Shown: positions 11,336 through 24,016 of the stretch, one piece after another
How positions within the stretch are numbered: the stretch's first letter is position 1
Layout: every line of letters begins with the position of its first letter
Source: Arcuatula senhousia
Taxonomy: Eukaryota; Mollusca; Bivalvia; Mytilida; Mytilidae
Direction: 5' to 3'
Assembly (NCBI GenBank): GCA_963971305.1
Contig: OZ020303.1
Location: forward strand, 44,070,106-44,134,105
DNA length: 64,000 nucleotides
The notes under the pieces: generated by a model
The model's input: only the letters and a program-made list of their open reading frames with translations
Told to the model about the DNA's origin: nothing
Database searches by the model: none
Program-made: the position numbers and the translations under genes

Positions 11336-11879
11336 GAAGAGTAAGCGGTTCCTGTCTGCTATAGCACACCCGTTGCGCGGCCAATTTCAAATTCAGGGTG
11401 TCAATTCCGATAAAGAAAGACAAAACAAAAACCCTATGACAAACCAACATCCACACTCAACCGAGAGATAGAAATCCCATATTTGCCGTACGCGTCTACC
11501 GTAAAATTTCGATGTAATTCCCACAAGCTCTGGAGTAACGAATCAATTGTGATAATTGTGAATCTAAGGATTGCTAAAAAAATTATCGTAAAAAATCCAA
11601 GGTTATCACAATTTTATAAGATGTGTCTTAATGCACCTAGGTCTTATAGGGTGTCGGTTTAACTGATGGGGAATACCGAAGTACCGGGTAACAACATACC
11701 ATTTTCAGGTAGCTGATGAACTTAATTACAGGTGGACAACCCGTTTTTATAAGTAACAAAGTTGTAAATGGACTTTTCGTATTTTGCAGTTTGTAGTTGA
11801 GTGAAACTCTTGCCCAAAAAGACATCGTTTCAAGCTTTGACAGTTTCTATAGCATAAAGCTTGTCCTAAGAGGTCTAAA

Positions 11880-12345
11880 GAGTGAGTGAGTGAGTGAGTG
11901 TCAGTTGGTTTTTCACCCCCTAGCGATGAACATGAAGTGGATGATAAAATGAACATGAGATGGTGATTGGAAATATGGGGTGGGATGCGGAACAAAGGAA
12001 CAGTAAATTTTGAAAACAACATGAAAAGGTTTGAGGTGGGTACGGGCAAAAGATTTAGCCCATGTGGTGCACTACTAGGCGATTCACAATGGAATCTTTA
12101 ACGTGCATAAAGCGTATTACTCTTTCAACACATTGGCCTACTATGGCCAGCGGTCAGGGTTTCCGTATTGTAGACCTGACGGGCGAGGGTCACCCTATTC
12201 AGCCACCTAAGGTACAAACCTGGTCGCTTGGTGTGAGCTGAGCATTAACCCGATTGCAGAATTCCAAGGCCCTTCGCTACCTTTTACGACAGGTTGTGCT
12301 CTGCTGTTGGCCTATTTGCCACCCGGGCCCCGCACGGGGTAAGCG
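11880..12345 (-). mobile_element. SINE-like element with (CACT)n tail
   Basis: On the minus strand it starts near 12345 with a GC-rich head (CCCCGTGCGGGGCCCGGGTG), followed by CCTGTCGTAAAAGGTAGCG and TTAATGCTCAGCTCAC. It ends in a CACT microsatellite at 11880-11900. A GTCGTAAAAGG core plus a CACT tail fits the molluscan SINEs I know of. A clear A/B box pair was not found, so assignment is tentative. The local GC content is far above the surroundings. Confidence 0.5.
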
Positions 12346-12489
12346 TCTGCATATAACAGTGGTGCATCATATGCTATATGCTAAAATGCTATATACTATT
12401 CGTTGTAAAACGCTTGTCTTTATGTACTTTATAAAATTTGACTCGGTGTATTACCGACTACTGTTAATGCTTGAACAAATATATAAATA

Positions 12490-13265
12490 AATTCACGGTG
12501 TGTGATTTTTCACAAAGGAAAGTAAAACGGTAGAGAACAGGTTTGAAAAAAGAACACCCTATAAGACTATCAGAGTAAAATGTAAACCGCATTTGTGCTG
12601 ACTAATTTCGGACATTTTCAAAGAAATTATTGTTCTGGTTTTTTTTTTAAAATCACCTTGGTCTAAAAAAAAAGCACAACACGTGTCATGTCCGTTGGAT
12701 ATATATTTACAATATAAAATGCTTGACTATTATTTATTTGGAAAACAAATTAACTATGCATCATCAGACTCCGAAGAGTTGACGCCAATCGCTTAAATTC
12801 TTAAAATGTTTAATAAATACAATGAAATAATTATGTCGAATATTGCTTTTGCTAGGTTTAATCCGCCAAGACCATTGGTGCAAGTATTATTATATTCAAT
12901 TCACCGCGTTGGTAACGAGTCAATTATTTCGGACATCGCATTTAATTCATACCTAAAAGACAAAAAAACTTAGGTTTCAGAAAATCTTGTAATTAATAAT
13001 TCTATTCGAACCAACTTCTCACGAGTCCCTTAACCAGGTGTGAATATGTTCATTTAAATTTCTACATAAACGTTTTGATACATCCCCTAACAAATTAAAC
13101 CCAAGTAAGAGTATGAATAGGAGTATAACTACGACTATGACAGTTTCCGAAAAAGTCTATTCAGTACACTATAACTACTAAGTTTTACGTTCATGCATGG
13201 TATTGGGGAATTTTTGTTTCTTTCAATGTGAGCAATAGTTTTGTATATCAAATTAAACGTTCAAC
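12490..13265. other. No gene seen
   Basis: AT-rich, no bounded feature. The words GAATAGGAGTATAACTACGA near 13115 are an inverted echo of TAGTCATACTCATAGTCC near 10850. This suggests that 10820-10880 and 13105-13160 are ends of one inverted-repeat element of about 2.3 kb, but the match is short. Confidence 0.4.
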
Positions 13266-13269
13266 ACAA

Positions 13270-13420
13270 GGATGAACATTTCTGTTGTAATTTTGGTTCT
13301 CATTTCACAAGAGAGTTTGTGTTTTCAACTTCATATTATTCTCACGATAAAAACAGATTTTCGTCTTTGTGCAAACGCTCCTTATTTTAAATTTACAGTT
13401 TGAATAGGAAAATTAGTTTG
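13270..13420 (+). repeat. Diverged repeat, copy 3 of 3
   Basis: GGATGAACATTTCTG, TTTTGGTTCTCATTTCACA, ACGATAAAAACAGATTTTCG and AACGCTCCTTAT align with 8707-8900. Confidence 0.5.
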
Positions 13421-13959
13421 AAAATCCACAAAATGAAATTAAAGTCGAAATAGGGTTTTCTCTTCGTTATACCTTTTCTCTTTATTTCTATGGTAGTTAA
13501 AGTTATAAAGATAGTACAACTTGTGGTATATAACTAAAATTCTACGGCGAAACTAAAATGACTATATAAGATAATAAGAAAACCAAACTTTTCCAGGAAA
13601 CAATAGGAATATGCATGTATTAATGAATGAAATATCCTTGATAGAATTTTTAAGTGCCGGTTTTCTTGAAAAAGTCTTTCTTTTTGTAACTAAATATATT
13701 GAATGCTCCGTCATTTGTCCCTTTACATCTTAATAATTAAATTTATCATAAGCCATCATGCGAAATTGGAGGCGCCCATGACTTTGAGGATCAGTTTAAC
13801 ATAGAAGTTTAAATATCTGATTTTTTATCTTAACATCTTTGTTGCATTCATATTTATTTTTGACGACAACTCACATAACGTCCGTTTCATTTCGTTCTTC
13901 GTCTTTATTGTGAATTTAAAAAAAAACGCTTTTAATAAACAGTACACACAACTTTTTGC

Positions 13960-15265
13960 ATGGCTGCAACGCGCCATTTTACTGCTAGCTGGATAGCTTT
14001 ATATACAAAGCTTTATATACAAATGAGAAAAGAGCTCTTTTAAGATATACAGCATATTGTTAATATTTATATTATATTATTAATTGACATTTTTCACTTA
14101 ATTTGATTAGTTGAATCATACCAAGTGACCTTTTGTGATGTTGACTGAGCGCGTGAAGAAAACTAAAATCGTATATTGACTTCGTTCAAATTCCATAATT
14201 GATAAATATTTTATTATTGTCAAAAACTTTTCAAAGTTTCTATGGCAAATTGATGCCGACAACAAAGAGCGCATTTAGCCTTTCTCATTAAGGCATCAAT
14301 TATTAACGAAAGAAAAAATCCAATCTTCTTCAAATTTTTAAAATCTTTTGCAAGATCAAACAATTTTCAGCTTCATTCGACATATTATCACTTCGTTTAA
14401 GCACACGACCATAAAATACTAAAATACATTAAATTTTTTAACACAATTGAAGTTACGTAACTTATATTTGATTGCAACTTACATTTTCATTGATGTAAAT
14501 GGAGAAAAGCATTTCCATAATTTTACTCAAATTTGTACTTTTCTGCACCATTAGGCAAAATTGGATAGTCGTTTCCGAGAATGTTTTTATATGAACATTG
14601 TGTTATATACACATTTTCAAGGTTGAAACAAGCAAAGAGCTGATTATCCTTCTGGGGCGATTTGGTTGACGTTCGTTTTTTTTCCGCGTCAGTGGTTGGA
14701 GGTTTGTCTTTCTTTGTGTAATTTGTTGTGCTGTTTGTGCCATTGCATTGTCGTTATTTAGTTTCTGATTTTTTGCTCGTTTCTAGTACTTTTGAATTTC
14801 GAAAATCACGTTTTCTGGCTTTATCATTCTTACCGTTAAACGTTTATATCATAATTTATGGGTACTAAATCATCTAATTAATTGTAAATTCTCCGATGAA
14901 AAAAGAATTTAGTAGACACATTTCAAAAATCGTATTCTAGTGATTTTGTAGCAATTTTATCTATACTGACTTCAACTGTTCACAGAAAAATGTTATCACG
15001 GTCACAAAAATCACTTGGACATTATACCTATTAACACCAGTTTCACTTTTTAACGAATAATCAGAATAAAGTATCCGGAAATTGCAAGCTCTCCCAAGGT
15101 CAATTTTCTCATTATACCAATCATTATATGACGAGGGTGTTTACTTTCAATATCTGTAATAAATTGGTTACAGAAAACGAAGATTGTTTGTGAAATTAAG
15201 CTTATTTATACTTATGCTCTTTATATACCAAAAAGTATGTAATATAATGTTGTTGTTGTTGTTCA
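13960..15265 (+). repeat. Segmental copy C
   Basis: Collinear with 430-3318. The left edge matches near 430-660, the middle near 840-900 and 1680-1800, and the right edge (15055-15265) strongly matches 3106-3318, including the TTG run. It lacks the SINE palindrome and the tandem array, so those arrived in copy A after the duplication or were lost here. Confidence 0.55.
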
Positions 15266-17335
15266 TTTCTTTATATAAAACAAAACCAAAATCTCAAGAA
15301 TCTATAACCAAGGATCTGTGGTAAAGTAAAGATTGCAATAAAGCATCTCTTGACGGGCAGTGACTTATAGTTCATGGGTTGTTTTAACATAAGATAATAA
15401 TATTGTCATAAACTGTCATGGTCATGATATCACTGCTAAATATATTACCTAAATTGTAAAAAGTTCTTGATAGTTACACGGAATCCTAATATGCCGTGGT
15501 CACTATCGTCCTTACTGATGATATGTTATATAAATAAATCTATTCATTGTAATTTAAAGCAGTCTTAACTTAAAGTCAAAACAGAGTCAGGGATTAGTTA
15601 TTTTTTGTCCCCCCTGTGGCGTTTATTGTACAAATAAGAACGGCGCTATCAATATACTGTAAAAGAATAAAATTTCGCAAGGGGCTCAGTTTTTGTTCTA
15701 ATTTCGACGAGAAAATTACTTCCGAGTAAAATGTAATTAAAAATAAATAATATAATTTTCGGAAAATAATATTCTTAGAATAAATATTAACGTTCTTTTG
15801 CACAGTTTATACCGGTTTATCATTATTAACGTGATAAGATTTTTACATATCAGTAGAACACTTCATTACCATGAAACCGACATTTACTTTTATAACTAAA
15901 GGAATTACAGGATGCAAAACGGTTAAGAACTGTCATGACGAACAAAATAGATATAAAACTATTTAAGGTAGAGAAGCTACTGTCATAATCATTTTTGTTT
16001 TGACTTGTTAGCAGAACCAGTTTAGTATAGTTTCCTAATTCCTTACACTCCTAAACAACTTTTTTCGAAAATTATTCGACCCAATTTTGGTCGATCGAAG
16101 TCTTATCAGATACACTCCACCGAATAGGTTAATTGCATTACTTCAAAAGAGCATTAATAAAACACAATCATACCACCGGTTATGACGCTAGGATTAAAAG
16201 TAATTCATAGATATGATATTACAATGTTACATAAATGAAATATGGCTAATATATTATAGTAATTCCAAGAACAATAATGATTAATAGCTAGCAGCATTCA
16301 ATAAATATCTATCAGCAAAGGTTTCAAGTTGGTTTTTATGTCAATGTATGTATAGATTCACGTTCTTGCTATGTAAAAATAAAATTATTTATCACGATGA
16401 CCATTTCAAAGGTACTTAATACTAAGATTTGAGCAAGAAAGACTGAAAAGGTTAGGATCGGATGACAGCTATGATATGCACTAAAATGAACTTTTTGTTT
16501 CGGAATTTGCTAAAAAAAATCATATGTCAAAGTTTGCAATTTTGAGCACATGAAAATTTATGTCGTTTCATAAAAAAACGCACATTTTTTTTATTTAATT
16601 AGAATGGAATAACACTTTTGGTATCATATGTTTGCTTCATTCTACATTTCAATTACTATTGATATGAACGAAGTGCTGTGTTTAAAAGACCCAGCATGAG
16701 TTCTGTTACCATAGAGTGTAAAATTGCACTTAATTTGGAAGTGACGGAAGTGATATTGAAATACTTGTATACAGTGACGTTATTTATGCTAAATTTTTAT
16801 AAGTTATTCTGTTCCTTTACCTATAACCTTATTTTAAGGCATCAATAACATTAATAACTTTCTTTTTTAAAAAGAAATTAACATCCATAAATGAAATGCA
16901 AGTCAGCTACAAACTTTTCTGTCATAACAAATTATCCATCCTAGTTATGATAGATACGGTCCTTATAAAGTCTCTGATCAAAACTTTAAAATCGTATAGC
17001 TATTAGTTTTGCAAAAATCGTTGCCTTAATGTTCAACAACAACGGCTGTATCTTTACCCAGAAGCAATAAGCTTTGTATAACTCATTGTATTTACAAATT
17101 GTTATGTTTGTATAATGATAGATATTTGACCTTGATATATGTCACTCACTCTGTTTGACCCTTAAAAGAGTCCGAATCAGGACGGTAGACACAAACAGTG
17201 TAAATGAAGTCTCCATGCCAGTAAGTGGCAGATAGGGAGAACCCATCTGTTTAAATATTAGACAGGCTTATTAAAAAAAACAGCTGACCATTTTACATCG
17301 GCATTATATAAAATTATATAAATATTCAGCTGGGC
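15266..17335. other. No gene seen
   Basis: About 2 kb of AT-rich DNA without recognised exons, repeats or RNA genes. The small frame at 15594-15803 on the minus strand has no domain signature. Confidence 0.5.
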
Positions 17336-17339
17336 ATAC

Positions 17340-17660
17340 TATAATTAATTTCAGGAAATGCAAATGACAACAAAGTTCCAGACAATAAGTTTGCTACACC
17401 TGACGCGATTTTCGTCTATTGAATACTCATCAGAGGCACTCTACCCAAAATATTGAATAGCCAAACACTATATCATGATTTTGAAAAGCACTGAACAATT
17501 AAACCAAAAATACCAAACAGAAAACCAAAGTATCAATCTATGTCTGGGGTAGGCAGAGCCTTAGGCTTTGGACAATTTTGAAATTTAAACGGATAATTTA
17601 TAGATTTGATGTGTTCATCAACACAGAAGTGCTAGTACCAGAACGAGCTAACCGCGAGGA
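17340..17660 (-). repeat. GAATAGACGAAACGCG-type dispersed repeat
   Basis: The plus strand has AATGACAACAAAGTTCCAGA, then CCTGACGCGATTTTCGTCTA and ATGTCTGGGGTAGGCAGAGC. This is the reverse complement of the order found at 40520-40720 and 55630-55870. The family's hallmark word is degraded in this copy. Confidence 0.75.
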
Positions 17661-17664
17661 ATTA

Positions 17665-20000
17665 ACTTGTTTTGAAATTGACTTTTATGGTATTTCAACA
17701 GTTAAAAAATAAAGTGTTTATGTCTGTTGAAAAATTGTCAAGTATTTCAAAGCTTCATTGCTCCAATGCAATTTTTGCACAATTTGGTCAATAAGTTTTA
17801 ATTTTTGCACTTTGCATTACTTCTTTCGGAAGAGTTAATCAATGTTTTTTAAAGTATTCATATATAACTGTTACGTTAATTTTCCAACATCTAAAACTAC
17901 GTTTGAAATGAAAAAAAAATATATATAACTACACGTAACTACATGTAACACTATTGCCAGTTTTTTTATGTTTGTAGTTAACAGTTTGTTACAAATGTAG
18001 ATGGCCGAAATTTGCGGTGTTTTATTTTTAATGATAAAAAACCGTTCTATAATTTTGCCAAAATATGTCCCAAAGTATTTCGGTCATTTTGAAAAATTAA
18101 AGTGCACACGTCGACTTTTTATTGTGAAAGGAATTTCACAGTTTAGTTGCTAATAAAGCAAAAATATTTCAAAAGTCCTTGGGTACTTTAACAATATTAA
18201 GAATTTAAGGATATACATTCATGGATATTAACCATGGATTACTTACCCCCCCCCCATAAAAAAGGTAATTTTTGGCGATAGAGATGACATGATATTTGTT
18301 AATTTGAAATAACACAAGCTTCTCTTGTCCAATCATTTTCACTTCTTAATCAACGATGCTTCAAATGTGGAGTATTTCGTTAAATGCGGTCGCAAGCTTA
18401 AGTTACACCATGGCGCCTCAGTAGTCTGTATAAATTGCATTTTATTTATTCTATTAGATCTGTTGAGATTTTTGCTGTTTTTGGTTTCCTCGCGTCTTAT
18501 TATATAACCGTTTTAGAATGATTTCTTTTACTTATTACTTTGCTTGTGTTATATACAGTCTAGTAGCTTTGATTTATTTGTTTTGTCTGTCTCGCCCTAT
18601 TCCTGTTTTGTTATGTTAAGAAAATCAAGTTCAGACTACGACTAACGAACCATTGACTCGACATGACACATACCAATAATTAGTCAATCAGTTTAAAATG
18701 AAAAAAAAATACAAACAATATGCTAATGCTCGTGACAATTTTTACAATTTTAATAATTTTTATAGCACAAGGCAAAATATATGATTAAAGTATTTGAATT
18801 TTAAAATTTCGCATGTGCGTAATCTTGAGTTAAGTGTCATTTTAATGAAAATACGCTGACACATAGTTTTAATCAAACTGGGTTCACGTGCATGATTTTA
18901 GAATACCTTCATTTCAAAACTTCAATTTTTGGGAGAAATGAGTAAAGACATTTTAAAAAAATCAAAAGTTTTGCACAACTTATTTTTTTACTTTTTCTAA
19001 ACCAAAACAGGACATACGATATCCTAGTTCTAATAAAAAAAACTAACAGAAATCTAAGAAAATGTGCCAAGCAGTGATGAAATAATAGAATAAGTTACCG
19101 ACTTCGTTTAAAGAAACGGTTTGACAAACATAATTTAAACTGTGAATAGCTTAAGAATGCAAAAAAATGATGCACATTTCTCAATGTACATATACTTTTT
19201 TCAGCGCACTTGTAGTTTTTATAGTTACACCGTTTATGACGTTATGCTCCATCTTAATTTGAAATTAAAAGAAAAAATAATCATCTCCCTTACAAGAGGT
19301 TAAATATTCGAGAAATGATCCAATATACCAAAGAATGCACTTTTTTACTTGGAAAACTAATTAGAAAATTGTTTAAACCCTTCGTAACACTAAAATTGAA
19401 TTTGATATATGTGAAAAGAAATCCTAGTGGAATTATTTTTCTTGTCTTAGATAATAATTTTAGTGTGATTTTAATAGATTTGTACCCTATTTTATATTTA
19501 TTTGATATCGTTTATTGTAGAGAAACACCAAAATCCACTTTCCCAGCATTTATTGCAACAAATCAGCTTTTATTATTCCCCAAACATGTTATTTGCATAA
19601 CATGTAGAAATCAATGCTTGTCAAAAATTGTTATTATAGCGATTCGTAAAAAAAACAATTAAAATAAAAAAAAAAACCACAGAATTTCTAAAAACAATAC
19701 GTATAGTTATCTCAAACATGTAATGCGATTTTATGATTAAAGGTAAACAATTGCAAAAGGTTGATCATCAACTGCACATGCAGTTACGCCTCTCTAGATG
19801 AAACTTTATTCACAACGAGCTAAGAGGTTGAAAAATCGGACGAAAAATGGTAAAGTATGTTAGATAGACTAAAGAGGGCTGTAACTAAATTTTTTCTTAT
19901 ATTTTATGTTGATTAACACAGAGCCACATAATTTTTTTAAATACTCTCAACTTTGTTTCAATCATTCAAGAAGTTCAAGTTAGATATGATTGATCAAAAC
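17665..20000. other. No gene seen; searched for the missing GPCR exon
   Basis: No frame with TM1 or TM2 character (a GN-V motif or an LAxxD motif) was found. A run of C lies at 18246-18257. The frame at 19315-19662 is hydrophobic but has no splice sites or receptor motifs that would link it to the exon at 21382. Confidence 0.45.
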
Positions 20001-20004
20001 TTAA

Positions 20005-20675
20005 AGGCATATTGTCTACGAAAAAATATTTTTTTGTAAAACCAAAACAATGTCGTCAGACTTTTCGTTTTGTTTATTTAGAAAGATACAAACGTTCAAA
20101 ATATCACTAGGGTACCTTATTACTTCAAAAATTGAAAAATTAATAATATTTGTAAAGCTTTACAAAAATTCATATTCATGAGATGTAGATGAGCTGTAAG
20201 CATGCGCACTATACTCTCTTTGATTGAAAACTTCCATAGTTCTTGCACGTGGTGCATAATCTGTGTCTCGAAGTTTTATCTCGGAAGAAAATTAAAACGG
20301 CAACCGAATATTAGAGCTATTTAATGAATTAATCTGACAATTATTGCCTGTATTAAGTTTTGAATGTGACTTAAAAGGTAAACACGAAAAATATTGGTAT
20401 TTTTTCAACATAACAATGTATTCGAGGACAAAACCCGAGATTCCGATTAGTGTACGTGTTAAAACTACTCAGTCTAAATCTGTGTCAATGTGACGTAATG
20501 CAGGTAAATAAAATATCAATCAATATTATCGAGCTATTTTGATCAAAATAAACTACTTTTGAGGCAAAATTTGTAGCAAATTTGTTTTTCAATACTCATT
20601 TTATTGCATTTCGGTCTAATTGACACCAAAAAATTGAGGGGTTAAAAAAATGAGTTTGCCGTAGACAATATGCCT
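20005..20675. mobile_element. 671-bp TTAA-flanked MITE
   Basis: Termini are AGGCATATTGTCTACG and, at the other end, CGTAGACAATATGCCT, flanked by TTAA at 20001-20004 and 20676-20679. Like the 6633 element, it has AG...CT ends with a TTAA target. It may therefore use the same type of transposase although the internal sequence is unrelated. No open frame is present. It lies about 700 bp upstream of the first recognised GPCR exon. Confidence 0.85.
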
Positions 20676-20679
20676 TTAA

Positions 20680-21381
20680 GGACAACTTATAAATTCCATA
20701 TTTGGTATTGAATAAATTAATCTATATGTTAAAAATGTACGAGATTGTAATATTGTTACCGATAACATTGATACAGGTTTATAAATCTTTAACTCTTGGT
20801 CTTTTTATATACAGCTACACACAAGGTTAATTGTAAGATTTGTCGGTGGTTGTTTCATAATAATACACTGGCTAGGCTTAAAAGAACCCATGTCTTCTTC
20901 ACTATCAAACTTTTGAATAATATAAGGGTTTTTTTTCGTTCAAAAGTCACATATAAACTGAAAATCTTTTTAAATCAGTGGTGATTAACTAGTTTCAAAG
21001 ACTTCTTTACCATATTTGATTCATTAAACATGATTTTTATTAACAGGATGACATCACAAAATTCACGCCTTTGACTTGTGTAGCAAAATTCGTATTCTCG
21101 GGCTTATGGAGTTTACATAACATAACTTAACAATTTCTAGCATTTCAGGGAATAGTGAATAATTATATGATTATTACCCGTATGATCCTGCAAAAAATCC
21201 GAATTGCTTACAGCGACATTACATTACTGTCTTCTCTGGATAGTTTAATGGCAGGCATCCTGTACGATGTGTTGGCTGCTCACACACAGTAGATTAATCT
21301 ATAGTGTTTTCTGTATTTTTTTTCATAATGTAACCTTTTTGATTCGAACGTTATTTAATTTATATATGTTTTTACTTTTAG
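20680..21381. other. Intron or flank upstream of the GPCR exon
   Basis: No exon is seen. The last bases form a pyrimidine-rich tract ending in TTTTAG, the splice acceptor for the exon at 21382. The sequence should therefore be intron. Confidence 0.6.
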
Positions 21382-21503
21382 GGTATTGCCTTCTTTTCCT
21401 ACACTTGGAAACTTGGTGAAATTTTGTGTAAACTGGTAAACTATCTACAAAATGTATCCATAATCTGCTCAGTGATGAATCTAACAGGACTTAGTCTAGA
21501 AAG
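21382..21503 (+). CDS. Peptide-type class A GPCR, exon a (TM2 end to TM3)
   Basis: This exon encodes 40 codons plus two bases, starting in phase 0 after TTTTAG and ending at AAAG|GTAAGT. It covers the end of TM2, extracellular loop 1 and TM3. LCKLVNYLQNVSIICSV carries the TM3 cysteine that normally forms a disulfide with loop 2. It ends in SLE plus a split arginine codon, the start of the E-R-Y motif. The spacing and the CKLxxYLQ pattern resemble peptide receptors of the orexin/QRFP/trissin-like group. At least one upstream exon (N-terminus, TM1, most of TM2) is missing from this annotation. The gene is plus strand and continues at 24017. Confidence 0.9.
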
Positions 21504-21726
21504 GTAAGTAAGAATTTGCTAATTCTGTGCATTTGGTTGAGTATTGAGCGAGAGTATTGCCCATCGCCGATAGCCTATGGGATCTGGTTGGCATTCGGGG
21601 AATGAAACTATAGCCATGCAAATGCTGACAACTAAACACGTTTTTAACGAGAAAACTGTTTTGGTCATTTGACTTCTTACAACATTAATTCGAAAATTGC
21701 GCATGGTAAGGTAACAGATGAGAGGT

Positions 21727-22165
21727 TACTCCTTAAAAATGCATATACAGCATAACCAAATTACCTGTTTTATACCCGTTTTTGTATTTGTATTTTAAAA
21801 CCTCTTGGGTCGATAACCGCTGCTGGTGGACCAGAGGTCCCCGAGGGTAATAACAAGCCTGGTCTTCAGACTTATCTTTACCAATTAGATTTAATACTAT
21901 TGTGTCGTTGAAATTTTCGTTTGTTACATTCAAAATTGTTTAAAGCACAAGGTTTCTTTCCTTGTACTGCACATGGTCGATATCCTTGGTGCTGGATTTT
22001 GCTTCCATGTTCGAACTTTTTATGGTTTGTGTACTTTTCGTTGTTTAATACTTTTGGGTTTTTACCTTCCAATGTTTTTATTTAAATGCTACTCCTTGAA
22101 ATATGCGTATACAGCATAACCAAATTACCCGTTTTATACCCATTTTGGTATTTGTATATAGAAAG
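21727..22165 (-). repeat. Inverted relative of the 2015-3097 tandem unit
   Basis: The reverse complement carries CCAAAA..GGGTATAAAAC, CTTTCCTTGTACTGCACATG (inverted AGTACAAGGAAAG) and GGTCGATATCCTTGGTGC in the order of the array unit. One unit plus the start of a second (ACTCCTTGAAATATGCGTAT at 22090) is present. The two copies of CAGCATAACCAAATTAC mark a period of about 370 bp. Confidence 0.8.
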
Positions 22166-23424
22166 CTATTTGAAAGAAACAAATTCCTTTAAACGTAAAC
22201 TTATAACGCAATTTAGATCGTGCGAACACTACATATTTTAAAAGAAACCGGGTGATACAAGAAAATACTTTGCAAATGTTGTAACATTCTTAAAGATGAA
22301 TTTCACTTTTTCCTGAATTAGGGACAACCGTTTGATTATTATGGGGGTAGATGGATATTTCCTTCGTCCTGCCTTTTAATTTTCGGAAAAAGCTGAGCCT
22401 GGATTTTGTTGTGCACGCTTGCGCGCGCCATTTTTATTTTTATTTTTAAAGCTATATATTATAAATTTTTCAGCCCAAACTACCATCCTGATTTTTTTTT
22501 TGTAATTCGAAGCAGTGTCCTGCCTTTTTATTTCTGGATTTTTGCCTTCCTGCCTTTTCATTTCAAATTTCACCATAGCTGCCTAAAAAAAAATCAATTT
22601 GTATTCGGTAAAAAGCCCCTTAGACCTTAAATTATATTGTTGTTATCATGCCGAATCAAAATAAGGTTTTACTTACTACTTTTAAAATGGCCGGTCCCTT
22701 AAATTGGTAATTGACTGAACTGTTTGACTTTATCCAAGAGTCATTCGAATTTAGAAACAGGTCCATGTCAGATTATGCTTATAATTTACTTTTATATGAT
22801 GATGTTATTAAAAGTTTGGTATTGCTTGACCCGAATGGGATTTTACACTACTGTTTATATCAGTATTTCAATAAGCAAATATACCCCAAAAAATTAGCTG
22901 TGTTGATTTTAACCTTTTGGCTATATAAAGAGCGCATCTGATGATTTTCCAATAAACGATAAGCGCGTCAGACATAGCAAGTTCATTAAAAATAATTTTC
23001 AGAATATTTTTATGGAAAAAACCAAGCCCCCCCCCAGCAATTCAAGTTAAATGATCGGTCCCCAACAATAAATGATGGGAACATTTAGCGTTGTTGGCAA
23101 AAGAGTCCTGCTTTTGGTATCAACACTTTTTGTTGGCGTTCACATTAAACCTATGAAACTGTCTATGTAATTATTAAAGTATCTACACTCTAGTGTTCCT
23201 CCTACCCAAGACATTAAAAGAGAAGTAATCGTTAAAAAATCACAATAAATAGGTAAAATTAAATATTCAAATGGCTATAAAGGGGGCTTTTCTAAATTTA
23301 AATTTTCTAATACAAAAAAGAGTCCAAAAATGTCTGACATAAAGATTGTTTTTATTTAATGTTTTATGCTCTTTTTATTCGAATAGAACAGTTTGTTCAA
23401 CCTTTTGGTCTTAGCACTTCCAAT

Positions 23425-23580
23425 AAACCTTGAATAGACGAAACGCGCATCAGTTGTTGCAAAATTAGTTACACTGAAACTTTGTTGTCCCTTGAATTGA
23501 AAAACATACTTTTTGCAGTAACGACTTAAACGCGGTTTATATAGTTCATGTCTTTCTGAGACACCCAACCTTTTTCAGTT
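23425..23580 (+). repeat. Degraded GAATAGACGAAACGCG repeat
   Basis: CTTGAATAGACGAAACGCGC followed by ACTTTGTTGTCC matches the family at 40290-40560 and 55735-55870. The surrounding sequence has diverged. Confidence 0.7.
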
Positions 23581-24016
23581 TTATGATCATACAATCCAAT
23601 TTAAAAGATATGCTTTGAACTATGATAAAAACAGAAAAGATATCGAACAAAAATCTCTATGTGTTGTCTCTCTGATCACTAGGGAGAGACAAAAGACGTG
23701 TTATCTATTGATCTTCAAATACAATTTAACTGAGTTTGTATAACATCAATGAGACAACATTGTCATAACTTGCACTCAACTAACGATAAGAGCCCACGGA
23801 TTTATCACCGTGAACTCCTACAAGTAATAAGTATTTTCGTAGTCAATTAAAATTATTCAATTACAAAGCAAAGACGTAGTAAGATGTTGCGTTTTGGTTT
23901 TTCTATCTATTTTATTCTCCAGGGGGTATCTTTAGATGTCATTAAAGACATCTACCTGACCTTGAGCGTCGTTCCTTTGCTTTGGTGCATTAATTTTTTT
24001 TCCTTTATACATGTAG

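Larger units (their letters stand above)
21504..24016 (+). other. GPCR intron 1
   Basis: Bounded by GTAAGT and by ATGTAG before exon b. It holds an inverted relative of the 2015 tandem unit, a T-rich palindromic-looking tract at 22400-22580, a C run at 23027-23036 and a degraded dispersed repeat at 23425-23580. Small frames here have no supporting evidence. Confidence 0.85.

Noticed and set aside
11133..11456. Overlapping frames of 64-107 residues on both strands
   Set aside because: All fall in the AAAGTCCGAAAGGGCA dispersed repeat, copies of which do not keep the frames.
19315..19662. 115-residue hydrophobic frame upstream of the GPCR, as a possible TM1-TM2 exon
   Set aside because: No GN-V or LAxxD receptor motifs and no fitting donor; the composition is that of AT-rich non-coding DNA.
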